Shown here piece after piece: positions 35,523 through 44,097 of a stretch of 64,000 bases of DNA; the first letter of the stretch is position 1, and every line of letters starts with the position of its first letter. The notes under the pieces are model-generated. The model made no database searches. It saw nothing but the letters and a program-made list of their open reading frames with translations, and was not told the DNA's origin. Both the position numbers and the translations under genes were made by a program. The stretch lies in contig NZ_FNGY01000002.1 in assembly GCF_900103665.1 (NCBI RefSeq), positions 930,001 to 994,000 of the forward strand. Reading direction: 5' to 3'. This DNA is from Pedobacter steynii. GTDB lineage: Bacteria > Bacteroidota > Bacteroidia > Sphingobacteriales > Sphingobacteriaceae.

Positions 35523-35861
35523 TTACATAAAATGAGAGTGATCGCTGGTGTTTAACAAGGTATTCCTGCCCGAAAATAGGAAATGGTTGATGAACTCCGA
35601 GCCATTTTCCATTCTTTTCTCCATGATGGCATTGATCAGGTCGTAAGGTGTTTTTATGGCTTGCTCCTCCGGAAAACTAAAAGAAATGTTGAAACAGTCT
35701 TCGATCCTGTTGAATAAGCGGTCCCGCTCATGAGGAAGGAGGTCCAGCTTTTTCTCCGGATCCGGATTTAAAAGACCGGGTTTATAAGCCCCAAATTCCA
35801 TTTTAAGCAGAAGGTTGAGCTGGAGGTAGATCCTGATGAAGGTGAAGATAGGAATGATCAT
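35523..35861 (-). CDS. Unknown 112-residue protein at the head of the kinase-regulator-pump locus
   Basis: I do not recognise this protein. Its stop is two bases before the kinase start, which favours a real gene in the same transcript. The middle (ERDRLFNRIEDCFNISFSF followed by IKTPYDLINAIMEKR) has the helix-loop-helix spacing seen in the second half of acyl-carrier-protein folds, but the serine that carries phosphopantetheine is not present. The first 20 residues are hydrophobic, which might be a poor start choice; MEFGAYKPG at residue 21 is an alternative start. Confidence 0.5.
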   Translation of the reverse strand: MIIPIFTFIRIYLQLNLLLKMEFGAYKPGLLNPDPEKKLDLLPHERDRLFNRIEDCFNISFSFPEEQAIKTPYDLINAIMEKRMENGSEFINHFLFSGRNTLLNTSDHSHFM

Positions 35862-35867
35862 ATTTTT

Positions 35868-35916
35868 TGGAAAACAGCAGATCGGATTGTGGTGTTATAC
35901 CCACAATCCGACCTGC
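35868..35916 (-). terminator. Terminator of the outer-membrane beta-barrel gene
   Basis: Sixteen-base arms (35877-35892 and 35901-35916) pair with one mismatch or G-U around an eight-base loop. On the minus strand TGTTTTCC follows. It separates the beta-barrel gene from the unknown 112-residue gene. Confidence 0.65.
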
Positions 35917-35940
35917 TTTGAGAAAATCAATTCATAAGGT

Positions 35941-36510
35941 TTACAAAGGAATGGCATATCCGATCGTGGCAATAATCCCTCTGTTTTTAACTTTGTTAGC
36001 CGCTTTGCTGAGGTCTGTTAATCCGAGTGCATATCTGCCGTCTACGATGAACTTTCCAGGGCCTGCAGGAACCGCTACACCTGCACCCATCTGAATACCA
36101 AAGTCTAATTTCTGAACTTTACCTCCGTAAAACGACTCTAATTTCTTTTTGTCAGATAGCAGAAGGGAAATGGATGGGCCTGCATTTACATAAACCGGTC
36201 CAAAGCTGTATTTTGCCAATACCGGCAATTCCAGGTAGTTCAGGTTTTGTTTAATGGTCATGTTGCCATTTTTGATCTTCGTCCCCTCGCTTACATAGTT
36301 TAACTCTGGCTGAATGGAAAAATCACTTTTAGCCACCTGAAAATTAACGCCTAGTCCGGCGGTGAAGCCTACTTTGTTTTTCTCTCCATTCATATTGCTG
36401 ATGGATTGTTTGCTGATGCTAATCCCTGCTTTAGGAATCAGCTCAATCTTCTGGGCTTTAACAGCTCCGATACTCAAAACCATTACAGTTGATAATAATA
36501 AGCTCTTCAT
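35941..36510 (-). CDS. Outer-membrane beta-barrel protein (PorT-like porin family)
   Basis: A 189-residue secreted protein with signal peptide MKSLLLSTVMVLSIGAVKAQ (cleavage after AQ) and alternating-residue beta-strands typical of small eight-stranded barrels: VGFTAGLGVNFQ, FSIQPELNYVSEG, YLELPVLAKYSFG, VYVNAGPSISLLL. The YLELPVLAKY segment is a hallmark of the PorT-like/OMP_b-brl family in Bacteroidota. Specific function is unknown. It has its own terminator and appears monocistronic. Confidence 0.88.
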   Translation of the reverse strand: MKSLLLSTVMVLSIGAVKAQKIELIPKAGISISKQSISNMNGEKNKVGFTAGLGVNFQVAKSDFSIQPELNYVSEGTKIKNGNMTIKQNLNYLELPVLAKYSFGPVYVNAGPSISLLLSDKKKLESFYGGKVQKLDFGIQMGAGVAVPAGPGKFIVDGRYALGLTDLSKAANKVKNRGIIATIGYAIPL

Positions 36511-36650
36511 GATTATTTATTTTGTTGATGCAATGATAGGGAATGTTCCTGCCGGCCAAAGCCGGAAAGAGACTCAGCTGACTAAATTTGCAACTCAACC
36601 GTATAAATTAAATCCTCAACTGATCGGGCCTGAAAAAAGAAATGAAAAAG

Positions 36651-36678
36651 AAAACCCTGCTATTGATCTATAGCAGGG
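36651..36678 (-). terminator. Terminator of the YtxH-like gene
   Basis: CCCTGCTAT / ATAGCAGGG stem with a six-base loop. Read on the minus strand it runs into TTTTCTTTTTC, downstream of the small YtxH-like gene. Confidence 0.75.
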
Positions 36679-36700
36679 CTCATTAGCAGGGAAAAAATAC

Positions 36701-36898
36701 TTATTCCGTATAAGGATCAGTGGCTTGGCGATACTGTTGTTTGACATCGTTTCCAAATTCCTTTGCCTTATCCAGCCATTCCGGTGCCTGATCTTTCAGC
36801 TCATCTACAAGAGATTTGCCATTGACACCTTTTTTTGTGACATATTTAACTGCCCCATAAACTGCGGCACCGATGAGAAGAGATTTTAGTAGGCCCAT
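36701..36898 (-). CDS. Small YtxH-like membrane-associated protein
   Basis: A 65-residue protein with a short hydrophobic N-terminus (LLKSLLIGAAVYGAVKYV) and a charged amphipathic C-terminal helix (LVDELKDQAPEWLDKAKEF), the layout of YtxH and related stress-linked small proteins. The helix would lie along the inner membrane. The molecular role is unknown. A 26-base promoter-like motif upstream (36933-36958) is shared with the Lmo0937-family gene at 2328, suggesting common regulation. Confidence 0.7.
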   Translation of the reverse strand: MGLLKSLLIGAAVYGAVKYVTKKGVNGKSLVDELKDQAPEWLDKAKEFGNDVKQQYRQATDPYTE

Positions 36899-36932
36899 AA
36901 TTGTTTTTTTAATGATTGAATCTGTCTACTGA

Positions 36933-36958
36933 ATAAACAAGGTTCGCGCCTAATAGTT
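36933..36958 (-). promoter_or_regulatory. Shared promoter-like motif, copy 2
   Basis: On the minus strand this 26-base sequence matches 21 positions of the copy at 2232-2257, with the shared core GGnnCGAACnTTGTTTAT. It ends 34 bases before the ATG of the YtxH-like gene. Confidence 0.45.
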
Positions 36959-36980
36959 TGATGGAATAAATACTTTTATT

Positions 36981-37016
36981 TTCTTTACCCCCATGATCTG
37001 CTTTGTTCGTCTTTAG
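36981..37016 (+). promoter_or_regulatory. ECF-sigma promoter of the fecR-sigma operon
   Basis: TTCTTTACCCCCATGA (36981-36996), a six-base spacer, then TTGTTCGTCTTTAG (37003-37016). Both blocks are identical in sequence and spacing to the site before susC (38833-38868). The ACCC and CGTC elements resemble ECF-type -35 and -10 sequences. An in-frame GTG at 37016 sits at its edge and is therefore unlikely to be a start codon. Confidence 0.7.
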
Positions 37017-37057
37017 TGCTTGAAAAACAAAACATCTATACATTCATCATAAAGGAC

Positions 37058-38206
37058 ATGGAAGAAGCAAAAATAAAAAGCCTTTTAAAAAAGTATGCTG
37101 AAGGAAATTCCAGTCCTGAGGAAATTGCTTTTTTAGAGGGCTGGTATATTCAATGGAATAAAGACCGCCCTTTTGGATTGACAAGTCAGGACCTGAATAG
37201 CGACTTACTTTTAATCAAGGCCCATACACCGGATTTGAAGAACGGTTCGAAAAGATTGGACCTCTGGCCCAAGGTCATGGCTGCTGGGGTAGTATTGTTC
37301 ATTGTGACGGCAGGAATTTCCCTTTATTTAAATAAAGGAGTGGATCAGGACAGTGAAAAGAAAATGGCAAAAGTTCCCGCAGCGGAAATTGTTCCAGGCG
37401 GACAGAAAGCGATCCTGACTTTATCAAATGGTGCCAGGATCTCCTTAACAGATGCCGGAAAAGGGGAAGTCGCGAAGGAGTCTGGTCTGGTGATTTCCAA
37501 AACTGCCGATGGACAGCTGAAGTATGAACTGACGGGAAAGGGAGCGGCCAATGAAGACCTGGTCTCTTATCATATGGTGGAAACTCCGGTAGGCGGGCAA
37601 TATCAGGTCGTACTTCCCGATGGCTCCAGGGTCTGGCTGAACTCGGCTTCATCTCTGAGGTTCCCCTCCGCTTTTAATCCTTCTGATGCCCGGACAGTAA
37701 AGCTCACAGGTGAGGCCTATTTTGAAGTTGCCCCGGATAAAAAGAGGCCCTTTAAAGTGATCAGCAACCAGCAGGAGGTCGAAGTGCTGGGCACACATTT
37801 CAATGTGAACAGTTATGACGATGATGGTTTTACCAAAACGACCTTGCTGAAAGGAAGCATCAAAGTGAAAATGACGGGTAAGACCGCCGGATTTAGAATA
37901 TTGAAACCGGGACAACAATCGGTTCTCCGAGCTGGTATTGAAGTGCTTGATGTTGACCTGGAGACTATTGTGGATTGGAAAAACGGCAATTTCTATTTCT
38001 ATAATGAAAGTATTCAACGCATCATGAAGAAGCTCTCCCGCTGGTATAATGTGGACATTGAATATAAAGGAGCCGTTCCTGCAGTGGTCTTCGGTGGGGA
38101 AGTCTCCAGGTCTAAAAAGCTTGCTGAAGTCCTGAAGCTTTTGGAACATACCGGGCAGGTTCATTTTACAATAGAAGGAAGGAAGGTGATCGTGACCTGC
38201 CCCTGA
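37058..38206 (+). CDS. FecR-family anti-sigma factor
   Basis: A single-pass inner-membrane signal transducer of 382 residues. The ATG at 37058 is chosen because it has an AAAGGA ribosome site and lies clear of the promoter. The cytoplasmic anti-sigma part is residues 1-70, TM about 72-91 (VMAAGVVLFIVTAGISLYL), and the periplasmic FecR domain follows (TPVGGQYQVVLPDGSRVWLN, LTGEAYFEVAPDKKRPFKV, VEVLGTHFNVNSY) with a C-terminal DUF4974-type region (WYNVDIEY). It should relay substrate loading of the SusC receptor's STN domain to the sigma factor encoded next. The order fecR then sigma is the reverse of the common one. Confidence 0.93.
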   Translation: MEEAKIKSLLKKYAEGNSSPEEIAFLEGWYIQWNKDRPFGLTSQDLNSDLLLIKAHTPDLKNGSKRLDLWPKVMAAGVVLFIVTAGISLYLNKGVDQDSEKKMAKVPAAEIVPGGQKAILTLSNGARISLTDAGKGEVAKESGLVISKTADGQLKYELTGKGAANEDLVSYHMVETPVGGQYQVVLPDGSRVWLNSASSLRFPSAFNPSDARTVKLTGEAYFEVAPDKKRPFKVISNQQEVEVLGTHFNVNSYDDDGFTKTTLLKGSIKVKMTGKTAGFRILKPGQQSVLRAGIEVLDVDLETIVDWKNGNFYFYNESIQRIMKKLSRWYNVDIEYKGAVPAVVFGGEVSRSKKLAEVLKLLEHTGQVHFTIEGRKVIVTCP

Positions 38207-38261
38207 ATCACATCAGGGGCCTGTAAACAATGGAACGAATTGCAGCATAAATATCAGGAAA

Positions 38262-38831
38262 ATGAAGGGACCATATCATAAATTTACAGACCTGGAATTG
38301 TCGGAATCCCTTCGAAAGGGAGATTCCCGGGCTTATTCAGAAATATACAACCGTTACCATGCTGCTTTATATATTCATGCTTTTAAGCGGCTTCAGGACA
38401 GAGAGGAATGCCGCGATATCGTGCAGGAGATCTTTACGGCACTTTGGCAGAAACATGGAGAGATCACTTTTAGCAGTACCCTTTCGGGCTACCTGTACAT
38501 GTCTGTAAGAAACAGGATCTTCGATCTTCTGGCCAGAAAATACCTGAAGCAGGAATATGTGGTGTCCATCCAGCGTTTTGCGGAGGAAGGGCAGGTAACC
38601 ACAGACCACATGGTGAGACAACACCAGCTTTCCGCCATTATTGAGCAGGAACTGGCCGGTTTGCCCGCCCGCACCCGCGAGATATTTGAGATGAGCAGAA
38701 AAGGTTTCCTTTCCCACAAGGAAATCGCTATAGTATTAAATATTTCAGAGCAAACAGTGAAAACAACGGTTAACAATGCGCTCCGGGTTTTACGTGTAAG
38801 ACTTGGGAAAATATTTCTATTATTTTTTTAA
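38262..38831 (+). CDS. RNA polymerase ECF sigma factor (FecI-like)
   Basis: A 189-residue sigma-70 family ECF factor. Region 2 is at about residues 20-90 (FKRLQDREECRDIVQEIFTALWQ, in part) and region 4 at about 125-180 (LPARTREIFEMSRKGFLSHKEIA, in part, the helix-turn-helix). It lies 55 bases after fecR and 262 bases before susC. Identical promoter blocks before fecR and susC indicate that it controls its own operon and the receptor operon. Free activity would depend on FecR. Confidence 0.93.
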   Translation: MKGPYHKFTDLELSESLRKGDSRAYSEIYNRYHAALYIHAFKRLQDREECRDIVQEIFTALWQKHGEITFSSTLSGYLYMSVRNRIFDLLARKYLKQEYVVSIQRFAEEGQVTTDHMVRQHQLSAIIEQELAGLPARTREIFEMSRKGFLSHKEIAIVLNISEQTVKTTVNNALRVLRVRLGKIFLLFF

Positions 38832-38832
38832 T

Positions 38833-38868
38833 TTCTTTACCCCCATGAGCTTCCTTGTTCGTCTTTAG
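38833..38868 (+). promoter_or_regulatory. ECF-sigma promoter of the susC-susD operon
   Basis: A second copy of the two-block site: TTCTTTACCCCCATGA (38833-38848), six bases, TTGTTCGTCTTTAG (38855-38868). It begins immediately after the sigma stop codon. A leader of about 215 bases follows before susC. Confidence 0.7.
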
Positions 38869-38910
38869 GGTTTGAATGCAACGCATTTATACAATCAAAC
38901 CCGCAAGTAT

Positions 38911-38970
38911 ATGAGAGAGATGAAAAAAGAAAGGTATGGCTACAGAAAGGGGGACTTTCTGATGGAATAA
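38911..38970 (+). CDS. Possible 19-residue leader peptide in the susC 5' leader
   Basis: ATG at 38911 opens a frame encoding MREMKKERYGYRKGDFLME before TAA. It lies within the untranslated leader between the ECF promoter and susC, and downstream of it CTCCG and CGGAG sequences can pair. It may be chance; a leader role in controlling susC translation is only an inference. Confidence 0.2.
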   Translation: MREMKKERYGYRKGDFLME

Positions 38971-39093
38971 ATCTACATCACCCGGATGCTCCGCCGGACC
39001 TTCATCAGGGCTCGCGCTCCAGCTCTTTCGGAGAAAATAATTAACTGACCTAAACCACTGGCCAAGAACCACTCAAGGCCTAAAACCAATAGT

Positions 39094-42000
39094 ATGAAAT
39101 TTTTTACGTTATTAAAGTACAGGTTTTCTACCTGTGCAGAACAGCCGTTTTTGCAAAATGCAAAAATGGTTTTTATGCATTTTTCTAAAATAGCCCTCGT
39201 TCTTTTGCTGAACTTCTGCTTCCTTGATGCAGTGGCTGTCGTGTCAACTCAAAGAATACGCATCTCCAAAATCGATGCTTCCCTTACAGAAGTATTCAGA
39301 GAGATCAGAAAACAAAGTGGATATGATTTTGTATATGCTGCTCCTCTGCATAAGTTATCGGGTAAAATAAACATCAGCGTCAGTAATGCCATGTTAACGG
39401 AAGTTTTAGACCGCTGCATGGACAATCAGGCATTGGAATATGAAATAAAAGACAATGCAATCGTCATCAGAGAACGACGCATCGTCTTCGCAGACCGGAC
39501 GATCACGGGAGTCGTTTATAGCAAAGCAGATCAGCTCCCAATTCCCGGAGCAACTGTTTCCGTCAAGGGAACTAAAATTGCCACACAAACAAATGCTGCC
39601 GGAAAATTCTCGATCAATGTTCCTAATGGAGGAACGGTACTGATGGTCCGTTCCCTGGGGTATCGCAACCTTGAAGTTCCGATCGGAAACTCAAATACAT
39701 ACACTTTAAATATGGAAGAGGATGAACAGGAGCTAACGGAGGTAGTCGTTACTGCCGGTGGTATTACCCGGAAAGCAAGAGAGCTTGGTTATGCAAATGA
39801 GACTGTTAAAGGTGATAAAATTAACCAGGCAAAAGTAACAAATGTCGTTTCCGGACTCGCAGGTAAAGTTTCCGGACTACAGATCACAACGATCAACAAC
39901 GGTGTCAATCCCGGAGTAAAAGTAATTCTTCGTGGAAACAGGTCCATCCTTGGAAATAATGAAGCCTTGATTGTGTTGGATGGGGTTCCTGTTCCTTCTG
40001 CAGTATTGTCTTCCTTAAATGCCGATGATGTAGACAACGTATCGGTGTTGAAAGGAGCAAACGCTTCTGCCTTATATGGTTCTTCCGCTTCCAACGGGGC
40101 ATTGATCATTACCACCAAAAAAGGAAGTGCAGGTGGATTGAGGATTACGGTGGGCAATAGCACACAATTTGAACAGCTTTCCTTTCTTCCGGAATTTCAG
40201 GGCGGCTTTGGTAGTGGTGCTGCTACCGGTACCCCAGGTGTTTACGACCCTATAGAGAACCAGCAATACGGGCCTGCTTACGATGGAAAGCTGGTCGATG
40301 TTGGGCAAAAACTGGAAGATGGGTCGATTCAGCAAATTACTTATGAAAACCGCGTTGGGGAGAAAAGGAAGTTTTTTGAACTGGGACATAACATCCAGAA
40401 CAACATTTCCCTTTCCTCCGGAAATGAAAAAGAGAACATTTACTTTTCTGCACTGAACTTGAAAATCGCTGGGATCACACCCAAAGATCGCTACAACAGA
40501 AACACATTTCGTTTAAATACCTCTAAAAATATGGGTAAACTTACGGCAGGTTTTAATGTCAGCTATACACAAAACAGAACGGACAGAGGACTTGCTGCAG
40601 TGTATTGGAATGTTTTCAATACGCCGAGTTTTATTCCCATTACTGCCTATAAGGACTGGAGAAACAATAAATTTGCAAACCCTAACGGATATGCAAACGG
40701 TTATTACCGCAATCCTTATTATCAAATCGACAACAACAGGACACTGGGAAGAAATGATTACCTGAACAGCAATATTGACCTGAATTTTAAGCCGCTTTCC
40801 TGGTTGAGTTTTGACTATCGCCTGGGGATCAACACGGCCAATGCTTCGTCAAAAGATTGGGAGGAAAAGTTCAATTTTACCCCCTATACTTTAGCGAATG
40901 ATGAAGGAAGCAAGGCGGATATCGCAGGAAACGTAACTGACGAGAGTTCTTATTCCACCAGGGTGAATTCCGACTTCTTTATCAATATTAAAAAGGATTT
41001 CTCCGATTTTACGACCAAATTAATCATTGGAAATAACATCAATCAGGGAATGTCGAAAGAACAATCGGTTACGGCGAATGCCTTAAACGTACCGGGCGTG
41101 TTCAACGTATCCAACAGGCTTGGAGAATTGTCAGGATCGGAATCTAATTTCAGAAGGCGTTCCTATGCTGTGTTTGGAGATTTAACGATTGGTTATAAAG
41201 ACTATCTGTTTGTGCATGCAACGGGTAGAAATGACTGGGTTTCTATTTTAAGCCCAAAGAACCGTTCATTTTTCTATCCAAGTGCCGACGTATCCTTTAT
41301 CCCTACCGCAGCAATTGCAGCATTGAAAGGTAATAAGGTCTTGAATTTCGCGAAATTAAGAGCCGGTTATTCTAAAGTAGGCCAGGTCAACCTTGGAGGG
41401 GCAACTGATTTTGGAGCCTATCGTTTAGATCCTACTTTCTCCACTGCTGCCGGTTTTCCGTATGGGTCGCTGACCGCTTTGAGCATGGGAAATACCCTTG
41501 TAAATTCAGACCTGACCCCGGAATTTACCACCTCTTTGGAGCTGGGTATTGAGTTGGGTTTTTTACAGAATGCCATTATTGTGGAAGCCAGTTATTACAA
41601 ACAAAAATCTGTAGACCAAACCCTGACCGGTGCGATATCTTTTGCTTCCGGATTTTCAAGGTACCTGCTGAATGCAGGGGAATTGTCTAATAAAGGATTT
41701 GAATTTGATTTAAAACTTGCACCTTTCAGAGCTGGAAAAGTTCGCTGGGACATTGCTTTTAATTACAACTACAGAGACAATAAAGTGATTTCTTTGAATG
41801 ATGGCCTGCCGGAAATTGCCCTCACCACAGGTGGAAACACACAGGTGTATGCAGTGGTCGGAAAACCATTTCCAATTATTAAAGGAACTGCTTATTTAAG
41901 AGATGCAGAGAACCGGATCATCCTGAATTCCGCAGGAATGCCTTCAAAAGATCCGGAGTTGAAAGAGTTCGGAAATACCAATCCAAAACACCTTTTTGGG

Positions 42001-42534
42001 ATGAATACCAGCTTACGTTATGCAGGCCTTACTTTGGCAGCGGTACTGGAATTCCGGACGGGTTATAACATTTACAACTCCATCGGGGCAGATCTTGATT
42101 TTACCGGAAGTGGTACCAGAAGTACGACCTATAACCGGGAGCCTTTCATCATGCCCAACTCTTCAATCAAAGATGCCAGCGGAAATTATGTGCCCAATAC
42201 AAGTGTGAAAACACCTGGTGGAGCAGAATTCTGGGCCAACTCAGCAGCCAACCGCGGGATCGGGGAGAACTACGTAACTTCAGGAAGGTATTTTAAAATC
42301 AGGGAGGTGACCTTATCGTATCAGCTGCCCGCCAAATGGATGTCGAAAACGAAGATCATCAAATCGGCAACCATCGGCCTGATGGCCAGAAACCTGCTTA
42401 CGGTCCTGCCTAAGGAAAACATATATACCGATCCGGAATACAGTTTTACAGCTGGAAACGGGGTAGGGATCAATACCAATGCGCAGACGCCGCCAACCAG
42501 ATTTTATGGAGGAAACATCTCATTCACTTTTTAG
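39094..42534 (+). CDS. SusC/RagA-family TonB-linked outer-membrane transporter with STN domain
   Basis: A 1146-residue outer-membrane importer. After a long signal region (hydrophobic part about 32-50, FSKIALVLLLNFCFLDAVAV) comes an STN/secretin-like domain (about 52-125, FREIRKQSGYDFVYA) that contacts FecR, then a CarboxypepD_reg domain (about 134-215, TITGVVYSKADQLPIPGATV), plug (about 225-345, VDNVSVLKGANASALYGSSA) and the barrel ending in NISFTF. The STN domain fits the FecR/ECF pair encoded upstream. The substrate is unknown; no glycoside hydrolase lies in the window, so peptide, glycan or other ligand are all possible. Confidence 0.95.
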   Translation: MKFFTLLKYRFSTCAEQPFLQNAKMVFMHFSKIALVLLLNFCFLDAVAVVSTQRIRISKIDASLTEVFREIRKQSGYDFVYAAPLHKLSGKINISVSNAMLTEVLDRCMDNQALEYEIKDNAIVIRERRIVFADRTITGVVYSKADQLPIPGATVSVKGTKIATQTNAAGKFSINVPNGGTVLMVRSLGYRNLEVPIGNSNTYTLNMEEDEQELTEVVVTAGGITRKARELGYANETVKGDKINQAKVTNVVSGLAGKVSGLQITTINNGVNPGVKVILRGNRSILGNNEALIVLDGVPVPSAVLSSLNADDVDNVSVLKGANASALYGSSASNGALIITTKKGSAGGLRITVGNSTQFEQLSFLPEFQGGFGSGAATGTPGVYDPIENQQYGPAYDGKLVDVGQKLEDGSIQQITYENRVGEKRKFFELGHNIQNNISLSSGNEKENIYFSALNLKIAGITPKDRYNRNTFRLNTSKNMGKLTAGFNVSYTQNRTDRGLAAVYWNVFNTPSFIPITAYKDWRNNKFANPNGYANGYYRNPYYQIDNNRTLGRNDYLNSNIDLNFKPLSWLSFDYRLGINTANASSKDWEEKFNFTPYTLANDEGSKADIAGNVTDESSYSTRVNSDFFINIKKDFSDFTTKLIIGNNINQGMSKEQSVTANALNVPGVFNVSNRLGELSGSESNFRRRSYAVFGDLTIGYKDYLFVHATGRNDWVSILSPKNRSFFYPSADVSFIPTAAIAALKGNKVLNFAKLRAGYSKVGQVNLGGATDFGAYRLDPTFSTAAGFPYGSLTALSMGNTLVNSDLTPEFTTSLELGIELGFLQNAIIVEASYYKQKSVDQTLTGAISFASGFSRYLLNAGELSNKGFEFDLKLAPFRAGKVRWDIAFNYNYRDNKVISLNDGLPEIALTTGGNTQVYAVVGKPFPIIKGTAYLRDAENRIILNSAGMPSKDPELKEFGNTNPKHLFGMNTSLRYAGLTLAAVLEFRTGYNIYNSIGADLDFTGSGTRSTTYNREPFIMPNSSIKDASGNYVPNTSVKTPGGAEFWANSAANRGIGENYVTSGRYFKIREVTLSYQLPAKWMSKTKIIKSATIGLMARNLLTVLPKENIYTDPEYSFTAGNGVGINTNAQTPPTRFYGGNISFTF

Positions 42535-42544
42535 CATTTAACTC

Positions 42545-44062
42545 ATGAAAACATCATATCACCTCATCGCAATGCTGACCATAATGCTGTTGTTTACAGG
42601 TTGTGAGAAGAACTATCTTGACATCAATGAAAATCCCAATAGCCCCCTGACCGCAACCCCGGAATCCATTTTGCCCGGAGCATTAAACACGGCCGCAGTA
42701 ATTTACTCCCGTGATTATAACGCTTTTGGCGGATGGACCGGTGGTTATTTCGCAAAAACAGGTTCCGTAAATGGTTTTGATTCCGAAAGGACCTATTCTT
42801 ATACCTCAAATTCCTATCAGGGATTATGGAACGATACCTACCGCAACCTGGAAGATTTCCATTATATCGAAAAGAAAGGAACAGAAAAAGGCCTGGTTTA
42901 TCATGCCGCAATTGCTAAGATCATGAAAGTGTTCTGGTTCCAGCAACTGGTAGATCAATACGGAAATCTTCCTTATTCAAAGGCTTTGCTGGGAAGTGAA
43001 AACCTGAAGCCGGAATACGATAAAGCGGAAGCTATTTATACTGATCTGAATGTGCAGCTGATCGCTGCCATTGCGATCATCGATGCGGGAACAGCCAATA
43101 CTCCCCCGGTTAGATCCAATGACGATATCGTATTTAAAGGAGTAATGAGCAAGTGGAAACAACTGGCCAATACCTTAAGATTAAGGGTTTTGCTGAGACA
43201 ATCTCAGGTGCCCGGATTACAAGGTGCACTGGCGACTGAATTTGCCAAATTACCAACTACAGCATCTGCTTACATTAGCGAGGATGTACTGAGTAATCCC
43301 GGATACCTGAAATCATCCGGAAAGATGAACCCATTCTGGGAAAGCTATTACCTCTCCGCAACGGATGTGGCAACGAACAACTCTAAATACGTAAGAGGAA
43401 CTTCTTATATCATCAGTCAGTATGTGAATGCGGTGAAAGATAATCGTTTACCAAGGTTGTATACGAAGGTTGGCGGGGCTTATGTTGGCGCAGTACTTGG
43501 CGAAACTGCACCCCTTGCCCATACCAAGCTATCTGCTTTTGCAGGAGGCCTGTTTAAGACTTTTGACATGTCTGCGGTGCTAATGCTTGCGGCAGAAAGT
43601 TCTTTTTTACAGGCAGAGGCAAAGGCCAGAAACCTGATTTCAGGAGGAAACGGACAGGCTGAATATATTGATGGGATTCAGAAATCTTATCAGTATCTGT
43701 ACAAAGGCTCAACAACGTTAACGGCTGCACAGGCGATCACAGATGCGAATACTTATCTGGCCTCGAACATCGGAAACCCGCTGATTGATTTTGCCGCTTC
43801 CCTGAATAAACAGGAAACGATCATTTACCAGAAATACCTTGCCTTGAATGCGGTAACCAATATCGAGGGCTGGAACGAATACAGAAGGACAGGCTTCCCT
43901 AAAAATTTGCCCGCTTCCCTGGAATCAAATTCTACCAGACCGGATAAACTGCCTGTAAGGTTGCTGTATCCGACATCAGAGCTGAGCTCAAATCCGGATA
44001 ATATCAGAGCCCAGGGCATTATCGATCAGTTTACAAGCCGGATATTCTGGGATATCAACTAA
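42545..44062 (+). CDS. SusD/RagB-family surface lipoprotein
   Basis: A 505-residue nutrient-binding lipoprotein that caps the SusC channel. Lipobox LLFTGCEKN with C20; the following NYLDINENPNSPL start, ILPGALNTAA, YHAAIAKIMKVFWFQQLVDQYGNLPYSKA (quoted in part: KVFWFQQLVDQYGNLPYSKA), MLAAESSFLQAEAKAR and the C-terminal NPDNIRAQG fit the SusD-like_2 subgroup, built on TPR-like helices. It starts ten bases after susC and shares its ECF promoter. Confidence 0.93.
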   Translation: MKTSYHLIAMLTIMLLFTGCEKNYLDINENPNSPLTATPESILPGALNTAAVIYSRDYNAFGGWTGGYFAKTGSVNGFDSERTYSYTSNSYQGLWNDTYRNLEDFHYIEKKGTEKGLVYHAAIAKIMKVFWFQQLVDQYGNLPYSKALLGSENLKPEYDKAEAIYTDLNVQLIAAIAIIDAGTANTPPVRSNDDIVFKGVMSKWKQLANTLRLRVLLRQSQVPGLQGALATEFAKLPTTASAYISEDVLSNPGYLKSSGKMNPFWESYYLSATDVATNNSKYVRGTSYIISQYVNAVKDNRLPRLYTKVGGAYVGAVLGETAPLAHTKLSAFAGGLFKTFDMSAVLMLAAESSFLQAEAKARNLISGGNGQAEYIDGIQKSYQYLYKGSTTLTAAQAITDANTYLASNIGNPLIDFAASLNKQETIIYQKYLALNAVTNIEGWNEYRRTGFPKNLPASLESNSTRPDKLPVRLLYPTSELSSNPDNIRAQGIIDQFTSRIFWDIN

Positions 44063-44097
44063 CAGATAATTAACAATTTAATGATGATTTTCTGAAA

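Noticed and set aside
37016..37057. GTG start extending fecR by 14 residues
   Set aside because: The GTG lies at the end of the conserved ECF promoter block, so it is probably upstream of the transcript start; the ATG at 37058 has an AAAGGA ribosome site.
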